A stretch of 64,000 nt of DNA from Brassicibacter mesophilus (GTDB lineage: Bacteria; Bacillota; Clostridia; Tissierellales; Proteiniboraceae): positions 1 through 64,000 of the forward strand of contig NZ_JBNPXI010000005.1 of assembly GCF_050433385.1 (NCBI RefSeq), given 5' to 3'. The notes below the pieces were generated by a model. The model saw only the letters and a list, made by a program, of their open reading frames with translations, searched no databases and was not told the origin of the DNA. This document shows positions 1 to 7,319 of the stretch, one piece after another. Each line of letters opens with the position of its first letter. Within the stretch, counting starts at the first letter, position 1. Made by a program: the position numbers and the translations under genes.

Positions 1-116
1 TCCTATCTTAATTTCTTTGTCGTTATTAATGATAGGTTAACATAATGTTCTGGGGTTTTTCTATTTGTAAATTTTAACTAGCACAACGGGTTAAATTAGT
101 AATTTTCAGAAATATA

Positions 117-536
117 TTAATCAACTACTGGAATAGACCTGTGTCCAAGTCCAATAGCTAAGTCATTAAGATGCAGAAGTCCGATGCTTATGAATAAACA
201 TACACTTATATGTTCTTCGCTACGAGCGATACCGATTTTTCCGCCGACATTTAATCCAATGGACTTTTGGCTTACCTGCATTATTGCTTCTCTTGCAGCA
301 CCCGCTACAGCACCTTCATGAACGTGACAATCATTAATAACACCAGTTTTTTTTGAAGCTACTAAAGCTCTTTCTATTATCTTTGGAATAGAGTTTATCA
401 AATCTCCACCTATATCAACAGCTGTTGCTTTAATTGCTTGTCTAGATAGCTCTTCTATAATATTTTTTTCCTCTTCTCTAGTGGAGATTGCCAGCTTAAC
501 TGAGGCTTTTGCTACATCTGTACTTTTACTTCTCAT
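117..536 (-). CDS. hutP: HutP-family RNA-binding antiterminator
   Basis: 139-aa protein of HutP type. In Bacillus subtilis HutP binds the hut leader RNA with L-histidine and Mg2+ and prevents termination. The family pattern is clear in the C-terminal two thirds: a segment with HVHEGAVAGAAREA (about residues 71-84) followed by GLNVGGKIGIAR and a terminal IGLGHR, which carry the His/metal-contact region. The start at 536 is preceded on the minus strand by AAGGAGTG at good spacing. No hut genes are visible nearby, so the target RNA may lie elsewhere or beyond the left edge; clostridial genomes often carry such stand-alone HutP-like genes. Family assignment is firm, target unknown. Confidence 0.85.
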   Translation of the reverse strand: MRSKSTDVAKASVKLAISTREEEKNIIEELSRQAIKATAVDIGGDLINSIPKIIERALVASKKTGVINDCHVHEGAVAGAAREAIMQVSQKSIGLNVGGKIGIARSEEHISVCLFISIGLLHLNDLAIGLGHRSIPVVD

Positions 537-595
537 AAAATCACTCCTTATAAGCTTTTAACATAATTATAAACAAAAAGCAGGTAAAATACTAT

Positions 596-633
596 GCAAA
601 AAAATAATAGGCTTTTAGTCAGCCTATTATTCA
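596..633 (-). terminator. Rho-independent terminator of the staygreen-type gene
   Basis: Perfect 11-bp inverted repeat (603-613 with 621-631; AATAATAGGCT and its complement) with a 7-nt loop. On the minus strand it is followed by a T run. It overlaps the stop codon of the upstream minus-strand gene (627-1088) and separates it from hutP. Confidence 0.75.
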
Positions 634-1088
634 TAATCTGAAGGAGTACCCCAGTATTCAATACGATTTAAATAAGGATACATTGAAGTAAAATACACAT
701 AAATCGGTGCATTGTTTAATTCAGAATGCGTTTTAAAAAACACGTCATCACCATATCTAATAGCTTCTAGTGCTAAAGATAGCTCACGGACGAAAATACT
801 GTTTCTTATTGCAGATAGGTTGGGATTAGCTAAGCCAAGCTGCCCATCTACGTAAACACATGCGTATAAAATATAACTATTGTTAATGAGCTGCCATTCA
901 GCTAATACTTCATCTCTCATAGGTCCAATATTATCATAAGCAAATTGTAATCCTATAGTTAGAAATAGTTCAGCAGTGATATCTGAATGTGTTAATGTAT
1001 AACGTCTTGCTTCAATAGGTGCAGTTTTAGTAATACCGTCACGAAATTCAACAGATAGTTTATTGGGATCTAGTCTTTTCAAAATCAT
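627..1088 (-). CDS. Staygreen (SGR)-family protein
   Basis: 153-aa protein matching the bacterial staygreen family. The N-terminus has LDPNKLSVEFRDG followed by ARRYTLTHSDITAELFLTIG and a central PMRDEVLAEW motif, all typical. Plant SGR removes Mg from chlorophyll a; some bacterial homologues also show Mg-dechelatase activity in vitro, but the physiological role in non-photosynthetic Firmicutes is unknown. No signal peptide or membrane segment. The G-rich stretch before the ATG at 1088 is unusually close, so the start is somewhat uncertain. It has its own terminator and sits between hutP and the ABC-F gene in the same direction. Confidence 0.75.
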   Translation of the reverse strand: MILKRLDPNKLSVEFRDGITKTAPIEARRYTLTHSDITAELFLTIGLQFAYDNIGPMRDEVLAEWQLINNSYILYACVYVDGQLGLANPNLSAIRNSIFVRELSLALEAIRYGDDVFFKTHSELNNAPIYVYFTSMYPYLNRIEYWGTPSDYE

Positions 1089-1154
1089 ACCCCCCGTTTT
1101 TAATGTACCTATACTATAATATGCATAGGCTAATATCTAAGGGAACGGTGAGGA

Positions 1155-2813
1155 TTAAGCATTTTTAAGAGCTTTAATTTTTTTAGCTATATCAAAATAT
1201 TCTTTTTCAAGTTCCTTTTTTTCACTTTCGTTGCAGTTTAACATTTTAAACGATATATGTGATAGGGTCATTTCCAGACTAAGAATTTCTTCTTTTCTAT
1301 CTGTAAATTCTGCTCTGACAGGCCGTGCTTTTTTGCTAAGGTAGTACTCATATCCTCCTAAATATTGATATAGACTGTTGCTGGAAATCTCCCATATTTC
1401 TTCGGCCATTTTTTTGATAAAATATCTATCATGTGAAACAAGTAGGATGGCACCATTATAATTTATTAGGGCATCTTCAATTATTTCTCTAGTAGGAATA
1501 TCAAGAAAATTAGTTGGCTCGTCTAGAACTAGAAGGTTGTTGTCCTGCAGAATTAGCTTTAGAAATATTACTCGTACTCTTTCCCCAAGACTTAAAACCT
1601 TTATTTGTTTATATACATCATCACTTTTAAATAGCATACAACCTAATAGTGTTCGTACGAAGCTTTCATCTTTATTGATCTCTTTAATTTCTTCAAGTAT
1701 TGTTGCTTCTGTATTTAGATTTTCTAGCTCTTGCGAGAAGTACCCAATTCTTGTTGAAGGCGAAATATACAAGTTGCCAGATAATTGCTCTCTACCCACA
1801 AGGCCTTTTAGCAGTGTGCTTTTTCCTATACCATTTTTACCAACTATAGCAACTCTCTTGTGTCTGCAAACATTAAAGCTTATGTTATTAAACAGAGGTT
1901 TGTCAAAAGATTTAGACAGGTTTTCTGCTCTAATTAGTGTCTCGTTAATTTTTGTATTGTTATCATCAAACTTCATGGATATTTTCTTTATCTCTAACGG
2001 TTTTTCTTTTTTATCCATTTTTTCAATTCTTGATATGATGGCTTTTGATCTTTTAGCAATTTTAGCTGATTTACCCCTTTGAAAGTCATTTTGAGACATG
2101 TCATTATATTTATTAGCTCTATTCATATGGCTTCTAGCGGCAATTTCAAGCTTTTTCTTTTCCTTAATATATTCTTCATATTCTTGCATAGCTTTCTCAT
2201 ATTCTAACTTTTTCTTCTCAGCATAAAAGCTGTAATTACCGTTATATTCATTTATTGTTTTATTTTCAAGCTCAAATATTTTTGCTACTGTATTATCTAG
2301 AAAATATCTGTCGTGGGTTATCATCAGCACAGCGCCGTTAAAGCTATTAATAAAGCTTTCAAGCCAGACAATAGAGTCATAGTCTAGATGATTAGTTGGC
2401 TCATCTAGTATGAGCATGTCAGGTTCTTCTAGAATTAGTTTTACTAAATATAGTTTAGTTTTCTCTCCGCCACTTAGGGTAGAAATATTTCTATCTTCTA
2501 TATTCTTCAAATCAAACTTACTTAATATCTTAAGAACCTCTGCGTAGTTATCTACTGACTTGATAAAATCATATACTTTAATATCCTTATTAAAAGATAT
2601 ATGCTGAGGAAGATATCCAAACTTTCCATAGATAGTTACATTTCCATTATTAGGCTTAAGTTCTCCTACTATAGTTCTAAATAGTGTGGTTTTTCCTATG
2701 CCGTTTTGGCCAACTAATCCAACTTTATATCCTTTATATAGTTTAAAAGAGATATCTTTAAGTATTTCCTTTTCATTAATATATTTGGTTATATTATTTA
2801 CATTAAGTAGCAT
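1155..2813 (-). CDS. ABC-F family ATPase, probable antibiotic-resistance (ribosome protection) type
   Basis: 552-aa duplicated ABC ATPase without membrane segments, the ABC-F layout. First domain: Walker A GQNGIGKT (35-42), signature LSGGEKTK, Walker B LILDEPTNHLD. Second domain: GKNGIGKST, LSLGERVR, LVLDEPTNFLD. They are joined by a charged interdomain linker (about residues 200-290) of the kind that reaches the ribosomal P/E site. The start at 2813 is chosen over 2861 because AAAGGAG lies at the right distance. A leader peptide, an internal hairpin and a terminator precede the gene, as is usual for inducible resistance ABC-F genes. That supports a role against ribosome-targeting drugs; a housekeeping ABC-F is the alternative. 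Drug spectrum cannot be read from sequence. Confidence 0.8.
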   Translation of the reverse strand: MLLNVNNITKYINEKEILKDISFKLYKGYKVGLVGQNGIGKTTLFRTIVGELKPNNGNVTIYGKFGYLPQHISFNKDIKVYDFIKSVDNYAEVLKILSKFDLKNIEDRNISTLSGGEKTKLYLVKLILEEPDMLILDEPTNHLDYDSIVWLESFINSFNGAVLMITHDRYFLDNTVAKIFELENKTINEYNGNYSFYAEKKKLEYEKAMQEYEEYIKEKKKLEIAARSHMNRANKYNDMSQNDFQRGKSAKIAKRSKAIISRIEKMDKKEKPLEIKKISMKFDDNNTKINETLIRAENLSKSFDKPLFNNISFNVCRHKRVAIVGKNGIGKSTLLKGLVGREQLSGNLYISPSTRIGYFSQELENLNTEATILEEIKEINKDESFVRTLLGCMLFKSDDVYKQIKVLSLGERVRVIFLKLILQDNNLLVLDEPTNFLDIPTREIIEDALINYNGAILLVSHDRYFIKKMAEEIWEISSNSLYQYLGGYEYYLSKKARPVRAEFTDRKEEILSLEMTLSHISFKMLNCNESEKKELEKEYFDIAKKIKALKNA

Positions 2814-2839
2814 AATACCAACTCCTTTACAAAAAAATA

Positions 2840-2854
2840 TAAGCCGTAGGCTTA
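2840..2854 (-). promoter_or_regulatory. Small hairpin with T run just upstream of the ABC-F RBS
   Basis: TAAGCC (2840-2845) pairs with GGCTTA (2849-2854) around a 3-nt loop. On the minus strand it is followed by TATTTTTTTG and then immediately by the AAAGGAG ribosome binding site. It could be a second weak terminator or an RBS-sequestering element in the ABC-F leader. Confidence 0.4.
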
Positions 2855-2905
2855 GGACCATACAGCTTTAATGATATATACATACATTGAAGTATATAAA
2901 TAGAC

Positions 2906-2940
2906 ACAAAAAACCATGGGCACAAAAATACCCATGGTCA
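2906..2940 (-). terminator. Leader terminator (attenuator) upstream of the ABC-F gene
   Basis: ACCATGGG (2913-2920) pairs perfectly with CCCATGGT (2931-2938) with a 10-nt loop; on the minus strand the stem is followed by a run of six T. It lies between the leader ORF (2991-3062) and the ABC-F start (2813), so it would stop transcription by default. Confidence 0.8.
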
Positions 2941-2990
2941 TTATACAAATAAGGTTAGGAACAGATGTGGTTTTCAAAAAAAGTAGGGTA

Positions 2991-3062
2991 CTAACAAGCC
3001 TGACAAACAAAACTACAATATAAAATTTTTATTATATTATTTTTGTTTGTCATATTGATCAT
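2991..3062 (-). CDS. 23-aa leader peptide of the ABC-F gene
   Basis: Short ORF on the minus strand, ATG at 3062 to TAG at 2991, reading MINMTNKNNIIKILYCSFVC then QAC. It has the strongest RBS of the region (AGGAGGT, 3071-3077, 8 nt from the ATG) and begins about 30 nt after the predicted transcription start. A 12-bp perfect inverted repeat (3001-3012 with 3041-3052) lies wholly inside it, so a ribosome stalled here would change the folding of the leader. This is the standard arrangement of drug-inducible leader peptides. Nothing suggests the peptide has a function of its own. Confidence 0.7.
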   Translation of the reverse strand: MINMTNKNNIIKILYCSFVCQAC

Positions 3063-3092
3063 TAGACTGTACCTCCTGTGTGTAATGTATTT

Positions 3093-3121
3093 ATTATACA
3101 ACAATAGTCAAAATATTTCAA
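3093..3121 (-). promoter_or_regulatory. Promoter of the ABC-F leader transcript
   Basis: Minus-strand TTGAAA (3116-3121), 17-bp spacer, TATAAT (3093-3098): near-consensus sigma-A promoter pointing into the leader peptide and the ABC-F gene. Confidence 0.8.
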
Positions 3122-3149
3122 CAAAAAGAAATAATGAAAAATAAATTAC

Positions 3150-3163
3150 CGAACATATGTTTG
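3150..3163. promoter_or_regulatory. LexA (SOS) operator 1
   Basis: CGAACATATGTTTG fits the Gram-positive LexA consensus CGAAC-RNRY-GTTYG at every position. It abuts and overlaps the probable -35 (TTGAAA, 3161-3166) of the radical-SAM/DNA-repair operon; the probable -10 is TAAAAT at 3183-3188 (16-bp spacer). Confidence 0.75.
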
Positions 3164-3195
3164 AAACACATGGTATTTGTGGTAAAATATATATG

Positions 3196-3209
3196 CAAAC
3201 TTATGTTCG
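3196..3209. promoter_or_regulatory. LexA (SOS) operator 2
   Basis: CAAACTTATGTTCG; read on the other strand it is CGAACATAAGTTTG, one mismatch from the LexA consensus. It lies 46 bp from operator 1, between the -10 and the start codon at 3220. Confidence 0.6.
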
Positions 3210-3219
3210 GGGTGGTTGT

Positions 3220-4527
3220 ATGGAAATATTAGATAAACTTAAAATATTATCTGATGCAGCGAAATATGATGTTTCATGCTCATCAAGTGGAAGTGCGAGA
3301 AAGAATAAGAAAGGTGGACTGGGAAATGCCAGCTTGAGCGGCATATGCCATAGCTGGTCTGATGACGGGAGATGTATTTCATTACTGAAGATTTTATTTA
3401 CAAACTATTGCATATATGATTGTGCCTATTGCATAAATAGAGTCTCAAACGATGTAGCCAGAGCTGCATTTACTCCGGAGGAAGTTGCAAGCTTAACTAT
3501 AAATTTTTATAAAAGAAACTACATAGAAGGATTATTCTTAAGCTCAGCAGTATACAGAAGTCCAAATTATACAATGGAGCTATTATTAAATACAGTAAGA
3601 AGACTTAGAGAAGAAGAACATTTTAATGGATATATACACTTAAAGGCGATACCTGGCGCAGATAAAGCATTGATTGAGAAAGCTGGAATGTACGTAGATA
3701 GAATGAGTGTAAATATAGAACTGCCTTCAAATGAAGGTCTTAAACTTTTAGCTCCTCAGAAAAAAAAGGAAGCTATTATTAAACCTATGGGATTCATTAA
3801 TTCAAGAATGATGCAATCAGTCGAAGAAAGAAAGAAGTTTAGAGCATCACAAAAATTTGTACCTGCAGGTCAAACTACTCAGTTAATAGTCGGAGCAACT
3901 CAAGATAATGATCTAAAGATATTAAAATTATCTGAAGGATTATATAAGGGATTTGATTTAAAAAGAGTTTATTACTCGGCATATGTTCCTATTTCAACTA
4001 ATCCTAATCTACCAGCTATATCAACTCCTCCTTTAGTCAGAGAACACAGACTTTATCAAGCTGACTGGCTGTTGCGCTTTTATGGATACAATGCAGATGA
4101 ACTTTTAGATAATAAAAAACCGAATTTTGATTTAGAACTAGATCCAAAATGTGATTGGGCACTAAGAAATATACATATGTTTCCTGTAGAAATAAATAAA
4201 GCTGAATATTATCAGCTTTTAAGAGTGCCAGGTATCGGAGTTAAGTCAGCAAGAAGAATTATTACTGCTAGACGAATTAACTCATTAGACTATGAAGATT
4301 TAAAAAAGCTAGGGATAGTTTTAAAACGCGCACGGTACTTTATTACTTGCAAAGGCAAACATTACGGGCTAAAGAGCATGGATGCATTTGATATTAAGCG
4401 AGACTTAAGCTTTGATGACATTAACAAGAAATCCAAAAATAACGGTCATCAGTTATCAATCTTTTCATTGTATCCTAATGCGTTGCCAGTCACAGATAAT
4501 ATTACAAAAATTACGGGGGAATTTTAA
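3220..4527 (+). CDS. Putative DNA modification/repair radical SAM protein (TIGR03916 type)
   Basis: 435-aa radical SAM protein. The CX3CX2C cluster motif (C64, C68, C71 in CIYDCAYC) is intact, and a C-terminal helix-hairpin-helix (LLRVPGIGVKSARRI) suggests contact with DNA. This is the family usually paired with, or linked to, a uracil-DNA-glycosylase-associated protein; the reaction is unknown. The ATG at 3220 is preferred to the upstream start at 3157 because it follows GGGGTGG and the upstream start would lie in the promoter. The gene overlaps its partner by 1 nt. Two LexA boxes in the promoter place the pair in the SOS response, agreeing with a repair role. Confidence 0.85.
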   Translation: MEILDKLKILSDAAKYDVSCSSSGSARKNKKGGLGNASLSGICHSWSDDGRCISLLKILFTNYCIYDCAYCINRVSNDVARAAFTPEEVASLTINFYKRNYIEGLFLSSAVYRSPNYTMELLLNTVRRLREEEHFNGYIHLKAIPGADKALIEKAGMYVDRMSVNIELPSNEGLKLLAPQKKKEAIIKPMGFINSRMMQSVEERKKFRASQKFVPAGQTTQLIVGATQDNDLKILKLSEGLYKGFDLKRVYYSAYVPISTNPNLPAISTPPLVREHRLYQADWLLRFYGYNADELLDNKKPNFDLELDPKCDWALRNIHMFPVEINKAEYYQLLRVPGIGVKSARRIITARRINSLDYEDLKKLGIVLKRARYFITCKGKHYGLKSMDAFDIKRDLSFDDINKKSKNNGHQLSIFSLYPNALPVTDNITKITGEF

Positions 4528-5267
4528 TGCTATATTACATATATGATGGCAGCTTTGATGGTCTCCTCACAGCTATACATGAAGCATATTATAGAAGAGA
4601 ACAACCTAATAGGATTACATCTGAAGCTGATATTCAACAAAGTTTTATGATAAGCAAAGTGTATATACATACTGATAATGAAAAAGCGCGAAAAGTTTAT
4701 AATTCAATACAGTCAAAAATCTCTGCACAAGCACTTGAAAATGTATTTTATGCTTTTTTATCAGAGGTTGATGATAGCAGTACAGCAATATATCAATATT
4801 TAAGACTAGGATGGAAAATAGGAAAGGACATAGACTCACATCTCTCAAATGATGCAGTATTAAAGGTACATAGCATATGCAGAAAGGTTCGTAGGGAAAA
4901 TCATGCTATGTTAGGACTTATACGCTTTAGGCGACTTGAAAATGACATATATTATTCTCAGATTGAGCCTGAATATAATATTATAGGACTAGCTGCTCCT
5001 CATTTTGCATCAAGATTATCGAATGAAAATTGGGTCATACATGACTTAAAGAGAGGCATAGCTGCTATGTATAATAAAAATGAATGGATCATCAAGGATG
5101 TTGATACAGTAGATGAACTCAAGTTTGAAGAAGATGAAGAAATGTATCAACAGCTTTGGAAAGAGTATTTTAAAAGCATAGCTATTAAAAATAGAATTAA
5201 CCCTAAATTACAAAAAAAGAATATGCCTATAAGATATTGGAAGTACCTAATCGAAAAGCAGTTGTAA
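4527..5267 (+). CDS. Putative DNA repair/metabolism protein, partner of the radical SAM protein (TIGR03915 type)
   Basis: 246-aa protein beginning YYIYDGSFDGLLTAIHEAYY, the hallmark of the TIGR03915 family, with the conserved RLENDIYYSQIEPEYNI and SRLSNENWVIHDLKRGIA blocks. In many bacteria this protein is encoded beside the TIGR03916 radical SAM protein or fused to a uracil-DNA glycosylase-like domain; here only the stand-alone part is present. Start and stop of the two genes overlap by 1 nt (TAATG), so translation is coupled and both share the LexA-controlled promoter. The biochemical role is not established. Confidence 0.8.
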   Translation: MLYYIYDGSFDGLLTAIHEAYYRREQPNRITSEADIQQSFMISKVYIHTDNEKARKVYNSIQSKISAQALENVFYAFLSEVDDSSTAIYQYLRLGWKIGKDIDSHLSNDAVLKVHSICRKVRRENHAMLGLIRFRRLENDIYYSQIEPEYNIIGLAAPHFASRLSNENWVIHDLKRGIAAMYNKNEWIIKDVDTVDELKFEEDEEMYQQLWKEYFKSIAIKNRINPKLQKKNMPIRYWKYLIEKQL

Positions 5268-5362
5268 AATATATTGAAGTATTATGTACAGTTTTTTGCG
5301 TCATTAACTACGTAGAATTTTTTTGTTATATGAAACAAATAATTATAAATTACGTCTAAATT

Positions 5363-5434
5363 ACAAAAGTGTAAGATTAATAAGGAATATTGTAATGTAA
5401 ATAAATAGATATAGAGAGCTTGAAAGTGTAGAAT
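5363..5434 (+). promoter_or_regulatory. Activator-type promoter of the transglycosylase operon
   Basis: ACAAAAGTGTAAGATTAA (5363-5380) is followed by TGTAAT (5391-5396), so TGTAAG and TGTAAT are spaced 21 bp start to start. A -10 (TAGAAT, 5429-5434) starts 38 bp after the second repeat, and no recognisable -35 is present. The same layout with the same distances occurs upstream of the YknX-like gene (7176-7247), suggesting one shared response regulator. Confidence 0.5.
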
Positions 5435-5469
5435 TTAAATAAAGAAACTATTACGGGAGATGCGTTAGG

Positions 5470-6162
5470 ATGAAGCGAAGTATTATATTGATTATCATAG
5501 TATTCAACTTAATAGCAGGAACTGCGGTACTAGGATATCAAGGTGATAATGGAGAGTATACCTTAGAGGAAGATTTGAGAAAACAGATTTCTGAAAATAT
5601 TCCTAATTATATTAAAATTGATGATATGCCAAAAGATTTAATTAATGCAATAGTGTCTGTAGAAGATAGAAGATTTTTTAATCATAATGGATTTGATGTT
5701 ATTGGTATAAGTAGAGCATTTTTAACTAATATAGCGGAAGGGGAAATAGCAGAAGGAGGCAGCACTATAACTCAACAGCTTGCAAAGAATCTATTTCTTT
5801 CAAATGAAAAGAAGCTTGATAGAAAGCTTAAGGAATTAGTTTTAGCTGTTAAGCTTGAGAATAGATATACTAAAGATGAAATTCTAGAAATGTACCTAAA
5901 TTTGATATATTATGGGTCAGGTGCATATGGTGTTCAAAATGCTAGCCAAGAATATTATGGAAAAAATGTCTGGGAGCTTTCTTTAGAAGAATGTGCAATG
6001 TTAGCAGGGCTTCCTCAGGCTCCAAGTGCCTACAATCCTAAGAAATATTTAGAGAAGGCTGAAAAAAGGCAAAAAATAGTCATAGAAGCAATGAAGGATA
6101 ATGGATATATTGATGAAGGAGTACAAAATACTATTGGTCAAACAGTATCATTAGTCCAATAG
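5470..6162 (+). CDS. Monofunctional peptidoglycan transglycosylase (GT51)
   Basis: 230-aa protein with an N-terminal membrane anchor (residues 4-22) and a complete GT51 domain. It shows the EDRRFFNHNGFD motif with the catalytic Glu at 65, GGSTITQQLAKN (96-107), a KDEILEMYLN block and LAGLPQAPSAYNP. There is no penicillin-binding transpeptidase domain, so it resembles MtgA-type enzymes that polymerise lipid II outside the membrane. It precedes a glucosaminidase by 30 nt, which makes a synthesis/hydrolysis pair. The promoter carries the same tandem boxes as the exporter operon downstream, pointing to a cell-envelope stress regulon. Confidence 0.85.
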   Translation: MKRSIILIIIVFNLIAGTAVLGYQGDNGEYTLEEDLRKQISENIPNYIKIDDMPKDLINAIVSVEDRRFFNHNGFDVIGISRAFLTNIAEGEIAEGGSTITQQLAKNLFLSNEKKLDRKLKELVLAVKLENRYTKDEILEMYLNLIYYGSGAYGVQNASQEYYGKNVWELSLEECAMLAGLPQAPSAYNPKKYLEKAEKRQKIVIEAMKDNGYIDEGVQNTIGQTVSLVQ

Positions 6163-6192
6163 TGCATTAAATAAGGGGGAGAATCATTACGA

Positions 6193-7122
6193 ATGAGGAT
6201 TATTAAACTAATATTTAAATTCTTTTTCTTTTTAGTCTTTATATTGGTATCAATGGTTATTGTGACTTACTTTAGGAACATTAATAATCATATAAGCTTA
6301 AGTAATTCTGATATAATGCTTTATATAGAAACTGCAGATGAAGCAAGCCAAGGGAAACTTCAAGTGAATTGGAAGCACTTAGCTGCTATCGATGGTGTTC
6401 GTTACAAAAGGGACTTTTCTAAAGCTACTAGTGAAAGTATAAGAGAATTAGCAGATATATTTATTGAGAAAAAAAGTACAAGCCATGATGATAAAGGAAG
6501 AGGATACAGATTAAAAAGCATAGACGAGATATTAGTTGAACTTAGGTTTGACGAAAAGCAAACTAATAATGTACATAAATATCTAGTGGACCTAGAGCAT
6601 GAGGGTTTGAATAAAAAAAGGCTAGCGCCAGATTCTCCATATATGGAATTCATTGATGAAATAACAGATGAAGCTATTGCTATGTATAACGAATATGGGG
6701 TATTTCCATCAATTACAATCGCGCAAGCGATTTTAGAATCAGGATGGGGGAAATCGGATTTAAGCATAAAAGCTAACAATCTATTTGGTATAAAAGCTGA
6801 CAAATATTGGGGCGGAGCCTATATTTCAATGCAGACCACTGAATACCATGATGAACAGGTAAAATCTAATTTCAGGAAATATGAGAGTAAAAGTGCATCA
6901 TTAGAAGATCATGGGAAGTTTATATATGATAATAAGAGATATAGAAATAATGGAGTTTTTGATGCCACATATTATGTGGATCAAGCAGAAGCACTTGAAA
7001 GAGCAGGGTATAGCACTAAAGAAAATGAAAATGGTGAAAAGATATATGCAGAATTATTGATCAATCTTATAAGACAATACAATCTCCAGCTTATAGACCA
7101 TGAGGTACAAAGCTGTTTATAA
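6193..7122 (+). CDS. Membrane-anchored N-acetylglucosaminidase (GH73-type autolysin)
   Basis: 309-aa protein with one N-terminal transmembrane segment (about residues 7-26) and a C-terminal mannosyl-glycoprotein endo-beta-N-acetylglucosaminidase domain from about residue 155. The catalytic Glu sits in SITIAQAILESGWGKS, followed by NNLFGIKA, a YESKSASLEDHGKFI stretch and the terminal AGYSTKENENGEKIYA helix, all standard for LytG/FlgJ-like enzymes that cut the glycan strand. The middle region (50-150) is unassigned. It is co-transcribed with the GT51 transglycosylase and followed by a strong terminator. Confidence 0.85.
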   Translation: MRIIKLIFKFFFFLVFILVSMVIVTYFRNINNHISLSNSDIMLYIETADEASQGKLQVNWKHLAAIDGVRYKRDFSKATSESIRELADIFIEKKSTSHDDKGRGYRLKSIDEILVELRFDEKQTNNVHKYLVDLEHEGLNKKRLAPDSPYMEFIDEITDEAIAMYNEYGVFPSITIAQAILESGWGKSDLSIKANNLFGIKADKYWGGAYISMQTTEYHDEQVKSNFRKYESKSASLEDHGKFIYDNKRYRNNGVFDATYYVDQAEALERAGYSTKENENGEKIYAELLINLIRQYNLQLIDHEVQSCL

Positions 7123-7125
7123 TAG

Positions 7126-7154
7126 AAAGCCTAGCTACTAAGTTAGGCTTTTTT
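7126..7154 (+). terminator. Rho-independent terminator after the glucosaminidase gene
   Basis: AAGCCTA (7127-7133) pairs with TAGGCTT (7144-7150), directly followed by a T run to 7154. Confidence 0.85.
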
Positions 7155-7175
7155 GCTGATATTAGTTTTATAGTG

Positions 7176-7247
7176 ACAAAATTGTAAGATGAAACACTAA
7201 AAATGTAATTCAAATGAATGGAATACTTATCCTGTTTTTCTTATAAT
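7176..7247 (+). promoter_or_regulatory. Activator-type promoter of the YknXYZ-like operon
   Basis: ACAAAATTGTAAGATGAA (7176-7193) and TGTAAT (7204-7209), with the two TGTAA repeats 21 bp apart, and TATAAT (7242-7247) 38 bp after the second. There is no good -35. The arrangement is positionally identical to that at 5363-5434. Confidence 0.5.
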
Positions 7248-7319
7248 AAGCTTGGTTGATTAATAAACCAGAGTATAAAGCTTATACTGTAAAGATTATT
7301 GAATAAGGAGTTGTAATGA

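Noticed and set aside
1537..2082. Plus-strand ORF of 181 codons
   Set aside because: It is the complement of the ABC-F gene, with no RBS and low-complexity hydrophobic composition.
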